Assembly (NCBI GenBank): GCA_032358255.1
Contig: JAULBX010010656.1
Coordinates: 1-64,000 of the forward strand
DNA: 64,000 nt
Direction of reading: 5' to 3'
From: Heterotrichella gracilis
Lineage: Eukaryota; Sar; Xanthophyceae; Tribonematales; Xanthonemataceae
Numbering within the stretch: the first letter of the stretch is position 1; every line of letters starts with the position of its first letter. The translations under genes were made by a program, and so were the position numbers. The notes beneath the pieces were generated by a model. It made no database searches. It had not been told where the DNA came from and saw only the letters and a list, made by a program, of their open reading frames with translations. Shown here one piece after another: positions 1-12,000 of this stretch.

Positions 1-255
1 GCCTGGGTGGGAGGCTGCAGTGGGGGGTGGGGGAAGGCGGGGCAGGGGGAGAAAGTGGCTGAGGTGAGGATGGGTGAAGTGGGGAGGGCAGGGGCGGGTG
101 TGCAGGGGGGGATGGAGGCGCAGGGGGCTCCAGTGGGGGAGGAAAGAGCTGCGGGGGGCGGTGTGGGTATCAGCACCTCTCCAGGGGTGGGCAAGAAGGA
201 TGATGTCAAGGGGAAGTCGCCGAGCAAGGGCAAGCCACGTCGCTCTGTGGTCTAG
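1..255 (+). CDS. 3' end of a GC-rich gene entering from the left edge (partial)
   Basis: The frame is open from base 1 to a TAG at 253-255. The encoded tail is rich in Gly, Ala, Glu and Val and ends in a basic stretch (KGKSPSKGKPRRSVV). The first 240 bases are much more GC-rich and G-skewed than the DNA that follows, which fits a low-complexity terminal exon. No domain is recognisable and no acceptor site can be fixed because the upstream part is missing. It could also be non-coding G-rich DNA that happens to lack stops. Confidence 0.35.
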   Translation, partial: AWVGGCSGGWGKAGQGEKVAEVRMGEVGRAGAGVQGGMEAQGAPVGEERAAGGGVGISTSPGVGKKDDVKGKSPSKGKPRRSVV

Positions 256-1284
256 GTTGCAGCAACGTGTGTCTTGGAGAAGGCAGTGGGGCCTTGTAGG
301 ATGTCTGAGTAGTGAGCTTAAGAGGAGCATTGTAGGGTGAGCCGCAGTAGCGTGACTTTGCGTTAGCTTTTTCAAGAAAAGATCAGTAGCTGCACTTGAT
401 TAATTGACGCATCGAGACAGGAATTGCAGTTGGCTCCAACCGTTGACAACATTACCAACGGCAGCACATTTTTCTACTGTTGCAGCAGTTTACGTACTGC
501 ATACAGCATATACTGCACAGTCATGCATCCCCACAAGTGCGAGGTGATGCAAGCATGGGCTGCAGTCAGTTATACTTGTTGCAAGGGCACGCATACATGC
601 TGCAGCTGAAAATCTTAGAGTGTGGTATTGTATAATGCTCCTGGGGATGTGCACCCAAATAGCGGAATATTGTGTGGCACACCGATCTGGCAGCACATCT
701 GGTTGAATTGCGATGTTACTGGACCTGAGCAATCCCAGGTGGGATATACACATGGCCGGTTTCAAATGTGGTGGCCCTTAAAGAGCTGTCCATCTGGATT
801 TGGAAGCGGGGTGTAGGGTTTTGGGATAACCCTAACATAGGGTTTCTCATCAACATGCATGCATATAAACTGAAAATGCATGCATGCATACGACATGCAC
901 AGGCACGACGCGAGAAACCGCTCAAACGACCTGTTTAAGACCTTTAACACACAAGGTATTTTCACTGTCGACGACTGGAACATCACTCGCCAACGATTGG
1001 CCACAAATACCCGTTTTTAGTTTTCGCAGTGTCCGCTGAGTGATGTCAAGCAGGACATCAATACGATAGCTAAGCGAGAGCAAACAACAGCGGCAGTGTA
1101 CGTACTGGACAGCCATGCGTTCATGACAATGAACCCACCTAAAGCTGTTTCCTCGTGAACAACAGTGGGCTCACGACTATAAAGGGTGTCACAACAGGCT
1201 GAACAACGCCCAGCTGGTACACTGCTCCGCCTGCCCGTTCCTGAGGCCCCTGTCTGGCTCCCATAAAACTGCCAGCTTGGAGCT
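256..1284. other. Intergenic spacer, no gene seen
   Basis: Only short unconvincing frames occur here. The notable content is a cluster of alternating GCATGCATGC blocks around 853-895 flanking ATATAAA. The same GCATGCAT motif recurs just upstream of several genes of the array (13766, 30327, 46231, 56196), so this may be the promoter region of the gene starting at 1285. That is an inference from motif position. Confidence 0.4.
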
Positions 1285-1571
1285 ATGGCACGCCTCGTGC
1301 TTTCACCAGCCCTATCTGCAAGGGCTGTGGTCTCGGGGTGAGTTGGACCTCGTGCTGGCATGTGGTGTTGACGCAGCCTGAAACCTAGACTGGTGTTTGT
1401 GTTATGTGCTTTGCTTGAGGAGTGTGGCTGCGGCCAGTGTTTGCATTGTGTTTTGCTCCCCTGTTTATATCATGCTACCGTGTTTTTGACCTGCAGGCTC
1501 TCTGCAAATATGTTCAGCACAAGGATCCGGTGCGCGCCAGCCAGACACCACTCTACCAATCCCTCCAACCC

Positions 1572-4374
1572 GCCGGCTGCTCCGACCCCCTCCCGCCGCG
1601 AACGTCTCAAACCGGCCGGCGGGTTTGGGGACTACGACAACTGCACCTCACCTTCCGCCTTCGAAGAGCGCTACAAGTGGGCATCGATGCCTCCTAAAGA
1701 GCGTGCAGAGGTGTTCAAGGCGCGAGGGGACTCTGACGACGATATTGCACAGATGTAAGTGGGTGCATATGGGCCTGGGTTTACACTGGTGCATCAAAAG
1801 TGCTCGCCCTGGGTGCACAACGGTGCCACATGCAAAGCGTTTGCATTACTTGCCTTGGGGCTGATTAAGTGCCCGCTGCTGTGTGCCTTTTGCCTGCCCT
1901 CGTGAGGACCTGCCTGTGCTGCTTTTGGCTTCTGGAGCAACAACTTTGGGGGTTGTTGGTGTGCGCAACTGTTGCCCAAAGTCTGTGTGTTGTTACTGTG
2001 CCTGCTTCCCTTGCACACTGCCAGCACTGGCTGCTGAAGTCACTGACTTGGCTGCAAGTTGCTGCAGAGCGTGCTTCTGAAGGGTGCTTTCCTCTGTACC
2101 CAGGGACCTTGTCTACGAAGAGTTCTTGGCAAACTACGCCAGAGCCCAAGCAGAGCTCATCGCTGCTGAATTGACCACTGCCTCCAACCCAGCGGCTGTT
2201 CCAAGCAGCGACCATGCGTCTAGCAATGACCCTCTGCACTGGTTCAAAGAGCGCCACCTGTGGGCGACGATGCCTCCCAAAGAGCGCGCGGCCGTGCTTA
2301 AAAAGAAGTACATGTGGTTGGACGTAAACATGCAAGATTTGTAAGTGGGTTCATGCTCGTGTGGGCCTGAGTACACATGCAAAGTGCTTGCCTGAGTGTC
2401 ACACGTAAGTTCCTGAAAAGTACCTACTGCGGTTTGCCAGCCCTGTAGACCTGCCTCTGTTGTTCCCGCTGGGGGCTGTTGGTGTGCGCAATTGTTGCCC
2501 AGAGTCTGTGTGTTGCTACGGTGGCTGCTTCCCCCTGCACTACTGAGGTCATGTGTTGTAGAGCGTGCTTCTGAAGGGCGACTTACCTCTGTACACAGGG
2601 ACCTCGTCCATGAACAGTACCTGGCAGAATATGCCAAGGCCAAGGCGGAGTTCGTCTTTGCTGACTCGACCACTCCCTTTGACCCACCGGCAGATCCACC
2701 CAGCGACCACGCGTCCGACTATCGCAAAGACCCATGTACGCCTTCAAAATGGGCCGCTGGTGGGCAGCAATGCGTCCCAAAGAGCGTGCAGCCGTGCTCA
2801 AAGAGCAGGGGTTTTCCGACGATTACATCTCAAAAACGTAAGTGGGTGCATATGGGCCTGGGTCTACGTGCATGAAAGTGCTCACTCTGATTACTCTGAT
2901 GACATGCAAAGCTTGCCCCTGGGCCAGATGTCACACAAAAGTGCTGGAAAGTACTTACTGCGCTTTGTCTACCCCTGTATGAACTGCATGTGTTGCTTCG
3001 GTTGGGGATTGTTGGTGTGCGCAACTGTTGCCCAAAATCCGGGTGTTATGGCGGCTTCCCTTGCATGATGCTAGCACTGGTTGCTTAGAGTTTGGTGTAG
3101 GAGTTGTAGTGCATGCTTGTGATAAGTGCTTTCTTTTTATCTTGTACACAGGGACCGCGTCTATGAAAAGTACCTGGCAGACTATGCTAGGGCCAACACT
3201 CAGCGCTGCTGACTCTACCACTCCCTCCAACCCACCGGCTGTTCCAACCAGCGACCATGCATCCAGCCATGACAGCAACCCCCTGTACCCCTTCGATGTG
3301 TGCCGCCGGTGGGCAACGATGCCTCCCAATGAGCGCGCAGCCATGCTCAAAGAGCGGGATTGTACCGAGATTACATATCAAAAATGTGGTGGCCTCACAT
3401 CTCTGAAGTGTAGTCGTCAGGAAACCCACGCTCCTTGAGCATGGCTGGGTGCTCTCTGGGTGGCATGGTTGTACAGGGCCTGGGTTCACAATCACGAAGG
3501 TGCTTGCCCTAGTGCACCCTGGTGCCACATGCAAGGCGTCTGTTGGGGGTTGTTGGCGTGCGCAAGTGTTGCCCAGAGTCTGTGTGTTGTTACTCTGGCT
3601 GCTTCCCTTGCTCGATGCTAGCACATGCTGCCGGGGTCATCTGTTGTAGAGCGGGGGGCTTTGAGGTGGTAGAGGCAGCAGCGATAAGCTCTGCTTTGGC
3701 CTTAGCGTAGTTGTTTGTCAGGTATTCTTCGTAGATGCGGTCCCTGGCTACAGAGGAAATCTGAGGACCGCGTCTATAAAGAGTACCTTGCAGACTACGC
3801 TAGGCCCAAGCGGAGCTTATCGCTGCTGACCCTACCACACCCCTCACCCCACTGGCTGTTGTTACCAGTAACCATGCGGCAAGCAATGGCAATGAACCCC
3901 TGTATGCCCTTGAAGTTTGCCACTGGTGGGCAGCGATGCCTCCCGAAGAGCGCGCAGCCGGGGTCTTCTGAGGATTACATCTCAGGAATGTAAGTGGGTG
4001 CAGTTGGGCCTGGGATCACATGCATGAAAGTGCTTGCCCAAGTGCCACATGCCATGCCTTTGAAAGCTTGCCCTGGGTGTCACATTTAATTTAATAAAAA
4101 ATGTAAGTCCTAAAATGTACCCATTGCGGTTTCCCTGCCCCTGTAGGGACCTGCCTGTGTTATTCTGTTGGAGGTTGTTGGTGTGCGCATCTGTTGTCCA
4201 GTGTCTGTGTGTTGTTTCTGTGTCAGTGCCAGCACAGGCTGCAGATGTCATCTGTTGTAGAGCATGTTTCTGAGGGGTGCTTCCTCTGTACACAGGGAAC
4301 GCATCTACAAACAGTATCTGCCAGACTGTGCTAGGGCAATAGCGGAGCTCATTGCTCCTGGTTACAAACGCTGA
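1572..4374 (+). repeat. Tandem ~80-codon exon duplications with their introns
   Basis: The unit of exon plus intron recurs about every 500-650 bp. The introns are related too: each starts GTAAGTGGGT(G/T)CAT, carries a stretch like GTTGTTGGTGTGCGCAA, and ends CTCTGTACACAG. The copying therefore involved whole exon-intron segments and not retroposed mRNA. The first unit (from about 1572) lacks the N-terminal helix, and the last (4296) lacks the W-x-x-M-P-P-K-E-R half. Confidence 0.75.
3655..3870. repeat. Inverted exon copy abutting a forward exon copy
   Basis: The reverse strand of about 3655-3757 encodes the unit start (DRIYEEYLT..NYAKAKAELIAA) preceded by an acceptor-like CTCTGTAGCCAG. Directly next to it, from about 3766, the forward strand carries the same unit start (DRVYKEYLADYARPK). 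The two form an imperfect inverted repeat of about 100 bp per arm inside the tandem exon array. Confidence 0.65.
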
Positions 4375-6007
4375 ACGGCAGCAAACCACATTCTGGTACC
4401 TAAGGCTGGATAACTGTGGGTGTTGGGAGACACTGGGTGGGTGGGTGAGGGGTGGTGCTGTGGCTGGGGACACCTCCCACGAGGGATTCAGAGAAAATGT
4501 TGGAAGTGCCTGGAGTGACTCGATTTGGTGAATTGCAGAGACTCACAGCCAGCCAGAAATGTGCCTTGCTGCCAAAGGCGCAGTGCGGCAAGTTGTAGCG
4601 CGCAAGCTTGAGGCATCCAGACAGAATTTCGTACCTTATCGGAGCTAGGAAGGGGAAGGGTGTGTGGATGTGCAGCGGGGTGGGCGCGGTGGGCGCCAAG
4701 GCTACCAGTGGTGTGCAGCTGATGGGGATTAGATGTGGTGAAGTTCTGCTTTATTAGGGCAGTGGTCGCCGTGCCGGTGGACATTGGCACAGACTCACAA
4801 GGATCTTGAGGGTTTCAGGGTTTCATGATGTCTGTAAGTAATTACGCACTGAACCGACAGGCAAATGAGCTGCTTTGAAGTAGGAACGCATTTCCAAGGG
4901 CCTTGCCTTAAAACAATTCAGAGTCGTTTGCTAATTTCCTCTATCAGAATATATTAATAGATATTATCCGCATGGTCAAGCTGACTATTTCTCTAGTCTA
5001 TAGAGCCTATAGGAGATGGTGCTAAAGTAACTTCTGTTCCCGGGTTGTCGCGCACAATGTGTGATGTGCGAGGCGAGCTGCCTTGATGTAGATTGTCTAC
5101 ATCTTTTTGGCCGTATTGGACTTGTGTAAAAATCTGGCAACTATCATAATGACTGTAATTTGATATCCATTCGAATATACAGTTGTACAGGTACAACAAA
5201 CAAGGACTGAGGCTGAACATACCCAACATGATTGGAGTGCTATACCAATGCTCCTCGTCATGCAAAGAACCATTGACCTCAAACTATGCACGCACCATCC
5301 GAGAGTTACTCTGTTGGCCTTGCAACACAGCGCACCAACAAGTCGCTCAAGTTTTAACCTAGGTGCACAAGGACCCGGGGTGCACAAGCACAAGGGGCCC
5401 TGCCTATAGCTAGGCACCATATGGCAGATGAAAAAATTTCAGCTTTTGCATATTTACATGGCAACAAAAAGATGCGCTGCCGGCACTGGCATGCAAAATG
5501 GACCAGGTGTACACAAAACAGTTCCACAGATACTTCTGGAATTATTCTATTCTACTATTATAAACACAGACTGCACAGCCTACTGGTAGGTGAAACAGCT
5601 GAAGATGAAACAAAAGAAAACCGTGACACATCTTTTTACCCAAGGCATCCAACACAGCGCTAGCATTTGCACATGCAATTGTACAGCTGTTGTACGTCGT
5701 GAAGAAGGTCCACCAATGCCACCAACATCAGGATTTTAAATTCAAAATGGCACCAATACAAGGTGTCCACTCTCGGATGGTGCTTGCAAGCATCAACTTA
5801 CAATCAACCTCATTGACACCTGACAGTGTCAAACCCTTAACATAAACCCTAAACCCTAAAGCACATCTCAAACTACTCCAAGGTACATTGGATCCATTGC
5901 TACACGCTCAATGATATCATATACCGTAATTGGCAGGAAACGTAACAATAGATGATGTGAGCCCGACACCAACCCTGCAGCTGTCATGGACTAATCACTT
6001 CCCTACC
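4375..6007. other. Intergenic spacer between the repeated-exon gene and gene A
   Basis: No convincing coding exon is visible on either strand. The only recognisable element is a short telomere-like run (two CCCTAAA units, about 5844-5860) roughly 150 bp beyond the 3' end of gene A. Confidence 0.5.
5844..5860 (+). repeat. Interstitial telomere-like repeat (CCCTAAA)2
   Basis: Two consecutive CCCTAAA units preceded by a partial one (ATAAA). This is the complement of the plant-type TTTAGGG telomere unit. Confidence 0.7.
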
Positions 6008-6097
6008 CTATGCCGCCACACACATCATCAAGGTCTGGCCTGGGAAGAGGTCGGCAGGGATCGGGGCGCCATTTGCTAGCTTCTTGCCCAGAGGGCA

Positions 6098-9000
6098 CTA
6101 GGTGCAGCCCTTGGTGGGGTGGCAGCCCTGGCAACCTAGGAACAGAGGGCAGCTGGCGCAGTTGATCATTGCATTGCCTTTGCCGTCCCGGTCCACTGAT
6201 GCAAAGAAATTTGTTGCACAGCCGGTACAACCCTTGCCATCCACGCACTTTGCGCAGCCGGTGGGGCAGGGGGTGCAGGAGGTGGGTGTACCTGGCAACT
6301 TGTAGTACCCCTTGGGGCAGGTCTTGCAGCCCTGTCCAGCACAGTCATTGTCAATTGCCCATGTTGGTCAAAGCATACACTTCAAGCAATACAGCCACAT
6401 TGGCAGACAATCCTGTATATGCAGCGCCAAGCAGTTCTGTGCGAAAATATGTACGCCAATCAATGCATGGTGGGAAGAAGGGATCAATGCAGTATGCTCA
6501 CAGTATGGCCACAGAGCTCGACCTTGCCCAGATGCAAAAGTAAGTTGTGCGTTAGGTCCCAAGGCTGGGGTCGGGTGGACCCCAACCTCCTCATCGTGCA
6601 CAGGAGTAGTGCATCGTTCAACGCGGCATTGCCCATGGGTGCGACCAGGACACACAGCGTTAATGCAATTGCGCTCCTGTCATTAAATTATATACCTTTA
6701 ATTATGTAATGAGCTATATAATTAAGCTACTCATTAGGTCCATTGTCTAGCTTCAGGAAATCCTCCTCTAAACCCCTTCCTAGTCACTACATCAAATATC
6801 AATTAGTGAGGTCTTTGCGCACTAGTTAGCTGACCTGGTTAACTTCACAACCATGAATGGATTAGAATACTCTTCTGGAATGCAACCATTTCCAGTACAC
6901 AACACAATGGCCGCGCCTCAAGCTGCTGTGGCATTGCCCATCGCGCACGCATACCTTGATGGCGTCGCAGTTGGTGCAGCCCATGTCCAACACAGTGCAC
7001 TTGCTGCAGGTTGGGGATCCAAACATATCATGATTCAGTGGGGAGGTTGAGGGGATGTGCACGTATCCCGCTGGGCACTTGCTGCAGCCCTTGCCATCCA
7101 CACACACCCGCGCCACGCAGTCTGCCGCTGTGGTGGACGGCACATCAGGGGAGTCGTTGCAGGGCAGGCACAAGGCGCCCCAATTGTGTGATCGCCACCT
7201 ACAATTGCACGTGCACCAAAACGCTTGGTATGCAGAACATGCAAAGACAAGTTACTGTAACGTATGACATTAATGTTGCAATTGCACAAAATTGCACCAG
7301 GATACTTAATGTTAAGTATCCTGGTGCAATTGCAACTGTTCAGTCAAGGACATGCGGTATGGTTGAAACAATGTGTTGGTCATCATTTTTTAATAATTGA
7401 TGGCTAAATCCTCTTCCTTAACCAGCCTGTTCAAGGACAGGCTGCGTAGTAATTCACTAAAAACCAACACCTTACAGTCTGAGAAACATGCAATGTCTGT
7501 CAAACATTGCAATGTATTTTGACATGTTGTAACAGGTTGACAAACTTGTGTCAAGACACCTTTCGACACACAGTAAATCAATCCATTCCAAAACACCAAA
7601 AGACAGCCACACATGACGAGATGTGCCCTATATGGTCACAAGCCACCAATGCCGGATCTTGCCGCACTCACATGTAGTACCCTGGCTTGCAGGTAGTGCA
7701 GCCTGATTGGGTGCAAGTGGCACATCCATCTGTTTTTTGGTAGCCAGAGGGGAAAGCAGACCATGGAAGGTTGTCATCCGAGAAGGATTTGCATGTGGGG
7801 CACGATGCATAGGTGCTGCTACCTTCCACCTGCCATGGGGAAGCATCTTCTGGTTTGAAGAAGTAGCCAGCCTGCAGCGAAAGGGTTATAGTTGTTGGGT
7901 ATGGTGTTGACATAGCCAAGGGATGTATGAACACCCTCTGGCAACCAGATCTGCGTTCATAAGTTATACCACCCAGCAATCAACTGTCAAATAGCAGAAA
8001 TTTCACTTTAAGTTGCCCTTCACACCCGTTTTGAACAGCGGGAATTTCACTGTAAGTTACAACGCTCCTGTCAACAAAATGACACTGCAATGTACAGCTG
8101 TACAGCTGTATCTAGATCACTTCTGTAGTACATGCATTTCCAGGCTAATGTTGTTACGTATGCATTGTCCCCAGTTTATACATTTGGCAAGAGACAAGTC
8201 TCTCCTGAACTCTGTGCCAGATCATCACCATTGAATGGTAATCACCACGTATGTTTGCTTGGCACCTACCACCAGCATGACTAGTTTTTTAAATATCAAC
8301 TAAGGATATGAAATAAGCTCCTATAGTGTAGGAGACTAAAAAGGTCTCCCAGATACTTTAACTATTAATTAAGATATGTAAACTTACTTCTTTATATATA
8401 AATTTCAAGGTTCATGTGGCTTCAGCCTATTACCACTTTACAAAGGCTACGTGAATGTCTGGAAACCATTCCAATGCTCACCTTGCACTTGAGGCACCCC
8501 TTGTTTGGCACACAGGCTCCCGCACAGCCAGTGGGGCACTGCACGCACACGTTGATGCTGCCATGGTAGTGCGGTTCCTGCGCATGTGCATGCATTAGTC
8601 TGAGTCAGCATTGAATTATTTACAGAAAGAGAACAACCACAGGTGGCAGTCCAGGTACACCATACATGCATGAGCTGCATCGCACCTTCTTTGGGAAGTA
8701 ACCCCCTTTGCATGACGTGCACCCCTTGGCATCGGACTTGGCGCAATTGAGGCTGGACACAACAGTGCAATGCCCATCCGAAACAGTACTATTCTGACTG
8801 TCCCCGCCTTGGTAGATGTACCCTGGCTTGCAGGCTGTGCACCCTTTGTAGTCCTTACACTTGGCGCAGTTGGAGGGGCACTTACGCATGTAGACCTTAT
8901 CATCTTTCATCTTGAAGTACCCCTTGGGTGTCACCGCTGTGCAGCCAGTGTTGGAGTTGCAGGCGGAGCAGCCCACACCAAAGGAATCCTGCACACAGTG

Positions 9001-12000
9001 GCGGGTAGATGTTAGCAAGCACTGTGGACCTGGTGGCCATACTATGCTGCTGCATGTTCAATGCAATTTCAACAGATGCCTAATTGCAGCCACAGAAAGC
9101 ATGGTGCGCACGTAGCTACGCTACGTATACCTTTTTTCCTACCAATGCGCAATGTATAAAACCACTCACCGGATCATTGCAAGCGCTGCAGGATTGACCT
9201 TCAAGGTAGGAGCCCTTGGTGCAAGTGAGGCATCCGTAAGTATTGCATGTCGCGCAGCCATCTGGAGCCTTGTTGCAGCTCTCACACTTGAACTGGCCAT
9301 TGGCTTGGTAGCCAGAGATGTAGGGGGACCAGGCTGGCATGTCTTGCAAAAAGCCGCCCGCCTTGCATGCGGTGCATCCAGTCTCTGGCACGGCACTTGC
9401 ACACAGGCTGTTGCCAAAGTGCACGCATGTCTTCAGGCCAGCCAGAGAGGGGTGTTCCTGCGAGTTCTGGACAATGGCTGAAAAGGAGTCGGCTGCACAA
9501 GAATGGACAAGTAAGGCGGCTGGCCGTTGGCATGTAGACACATCTACGCATGTGTTTTGCTGGATCTAGCTAATCTAGCTATGGGGATGCACTGGGGCAA
9601 CAAGGTACCCTGCCTGTGGGCGGATCAGATATTTTGTTTTGACAGCCAAAAGTGACACTTTTATCAACAATACTAGCATTTATTAAACTTAACACGAGCA
9701 CTGTATGTGGTCACCAAGCCACTGTAGCAACTTTAAAAAACAAATTATGACAGCAGGGTCCAGTGTCAAATGAATTATTTAATGCCGAGAATGATTTACA
9801 AACAAGTGAGTCAACATGCTGGCGAGTGGTACGCAATCTTTAAAATGCACTGATGGTCTTCCTGGTTGATAATGTTCAATCAGGTTGGAAGGTCATTGCG
9901 TGATGATCTTGCTACATATAATGTGACAAATAACAAAAAATCCCTGTCCACCCTGCGATGATAACCGACCTGGACATGTGCTGGTGCACCCTGTTTTTGC
10001 ATTGCATTCCTTGCATCCCAAAACCTCCTGGCAGCTGCGGCACACCTTGGACCTTAGGGTACTGTTGAGGTCACGAAGCAGTAGCAGGAAATTCTTGGGA
10101 CAGGAGGTGCATCCCTCAGCAGAATTGCACCCATTGGCACACCTGAGGAACTCAAGGGCCAGTCAAGAAGGGCAAGTCGACCAAGCAAGCAAGATAATGA
10201 AGTTTAACTTGGAGCATTCAGCACAGTGGCCCTGCCCCACTTGCAGAAATGGGCTCTTGTTCAATCTGAGTGATCACACTGAGCGTGCATTGCAACATCT
10301 GAAGTGTCCACTTAGTGACAATGTGTCCTGCAAGCGTGAATCATACGGCGCAAGCCTGCCATTGCATGACAATAAGTAGTGCCGCTCCTCAACCACAGCT
10401 TGCAGCGCTAGCCTCAGTCACTTCACATTCCATGATGGGGTGGTGCAGCGCTTGCGGATCATCTGGTTGTGCAAAAACTGTTGCATGGAACCACAGTGCA
10501 CGGCATGCCAGCTACCTGCCGTACTCCGCACAGCTCTTGCATTGCGTATTGGCCAGGTTGAGTGGCAGGCTGTACGATGCCGTTTTAATGGTCCTGCTTG
10601 GATCGGGCAGCGGCTGGTACATCATGTAGCCCTGGGTGCACTCTGCGCATGCTCCGTTGGAGGCAAATCGCCTGTACAGTGCAAAGCCAGTGACTCTGTT
10701 GCAAGCCTGCGGCCGCTGATTTTTGAAAGCAAGGTATGCAAAACAGTCTCCAGCACGTCAGCAATCTCTGGGCTTAATGCTTCTGCTTTGCCAGAAGTGT
10801 GCCGAAAGATGCACGTTGTGACATTGCACACACTTGTGATTCACTGGCAAGGACTCACTTGCAGTTTTCCTTGGTCAACCTAGGCGGGGTGATGCAGGTG
10901 CGTGCTGAGATGGGCACCTTGAGGTTTGCGCTGAACCCTAGGTACTTGCCAGCAGGGCAGGAGGTGCATCCAACTGTGTCCTTGCAGACAGCGGCGCTGC
11001 AGCCCAGCTTGGAGCAGGGCACGCAGGAAAACCCTATGCAAGGATAAACACATGAGATCTTTGACTATTTACCATCATCATCATTTTCACACATTTGGAA
11101 CCAAAAATATTGCCACGATGGCCATTTGCCAATGATTTGGCAATCAAGCAAGCTCTTAAGATTGTAGCATCAATCGCATGCGGCTTGGGAGCAACTTAGT
11201 CTACTTCCCTGCAGTTTGTGTAAGATGCCTCATGCAGGGCTAGCACACCATGGCTGGCCTTGTCGTTTATCTTTTTTCCGGTACCCACTCGGTCTACAGG
11301 GCCCCTGTGCAACACTCACGTCATAATATTTTCCCAGTCCCCAATATTTTCTCGGGACCACTCCCCAATACCTGTTGAGTAAGCGGTGAAATTGATGGCA
11401 GGCATTCCAACCAGATTTGGAAAAGCATCTGCATCGTGGTAGTATGCTTGCAAGACCCGGGATGAGCCTGCAGCAATGGGGAAAGAAGGTAGATGAAAGG
11501 GGGAGGGGAGTGAAACCATGGGTGCAACCATATATTCAGTTTGAATACAGTGGGGTCCAATGGATGGATACGGTGGGATAAAACAGACCTCCACATGGCA
11601 CGCTCTAAGCTCACCTGCAGGGCATGCGGTACATCCCAGGAAGTCAACCGCTGTGTCGCATCCCAACAACATGGGCTCCACGCAGCGCTGAACCCTTGCA
11701 ATCTCTGGACCACCACTGCTATCTTCAAAGAAAGTAGTGACCAGCTCCTGCATGAGTATGTCCCCAGCTGCACATCGGCTGCAGCCAAGACCTGTATGGA
11801 AGGTGGGGATGAGCAGCGGACCATGTCAGCAGCTTGTTATTCAACAGGGGCCGGCAAAGAGCAACGTATTTTGTTCCCCTTGTCTCATGCCTTGGTCATT
11901 GTACAATCAACCCCTGGTGCACACTGTGTAGCTGCTGACATGGCAAAACTTCCACCACTGGCCACAAAACAACTCTCTTACGCAGAAACGTGACACTTTG

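Larger units (their letters stand above)
1285..4374 (+). pseudogene. Repeated-exon gene with mitochondrial-type presequence; later exons frameshifted
   Basis: I do not recognise the family. Proposed exons are 1285-1337, 1497-1754, 2104-2340, 2599-2837, 3152-3385, about 3766-3989 and 4296-4374 (TGA). Exon 1 encodes MARLVLSPALSARAVVSG and joins exon 2 in phase 2. The joined N-terminus is rich in Arg, Ser and Ala with almost no acidic residues, like a mitochondrial presequence. Exons 2 to 7 repeat one unit: a DLVYEEFLANYARAQAEL-like helix, a Pro/Ser linker, then W-A-x-M-P-P-K-E-R-A. All internal exons start and end in phase 2, so units could be added without breaking frame. Exons 1 to 3 are intact. 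The 2599 copy has a 1-nt deletion, the 3152 copy has a 5-nt and a 1-nt deletion and a weak donor (GTGGTG), and the 3766 copy is also shifted. The last exon is open and ends YKR-stop. Each donor GTAAGT supplies an in-frame TAA, so retaining an intron would end the protein cleanly after any intact unit. Confidence 0.55.

Noticed and set aside
1017-1361. Minus-strand frame of 114 codons over the presequence exon
   Set aside because: It overlaps the + strand exon 1 and leader, has no family resemblance and no supporting splice structure.
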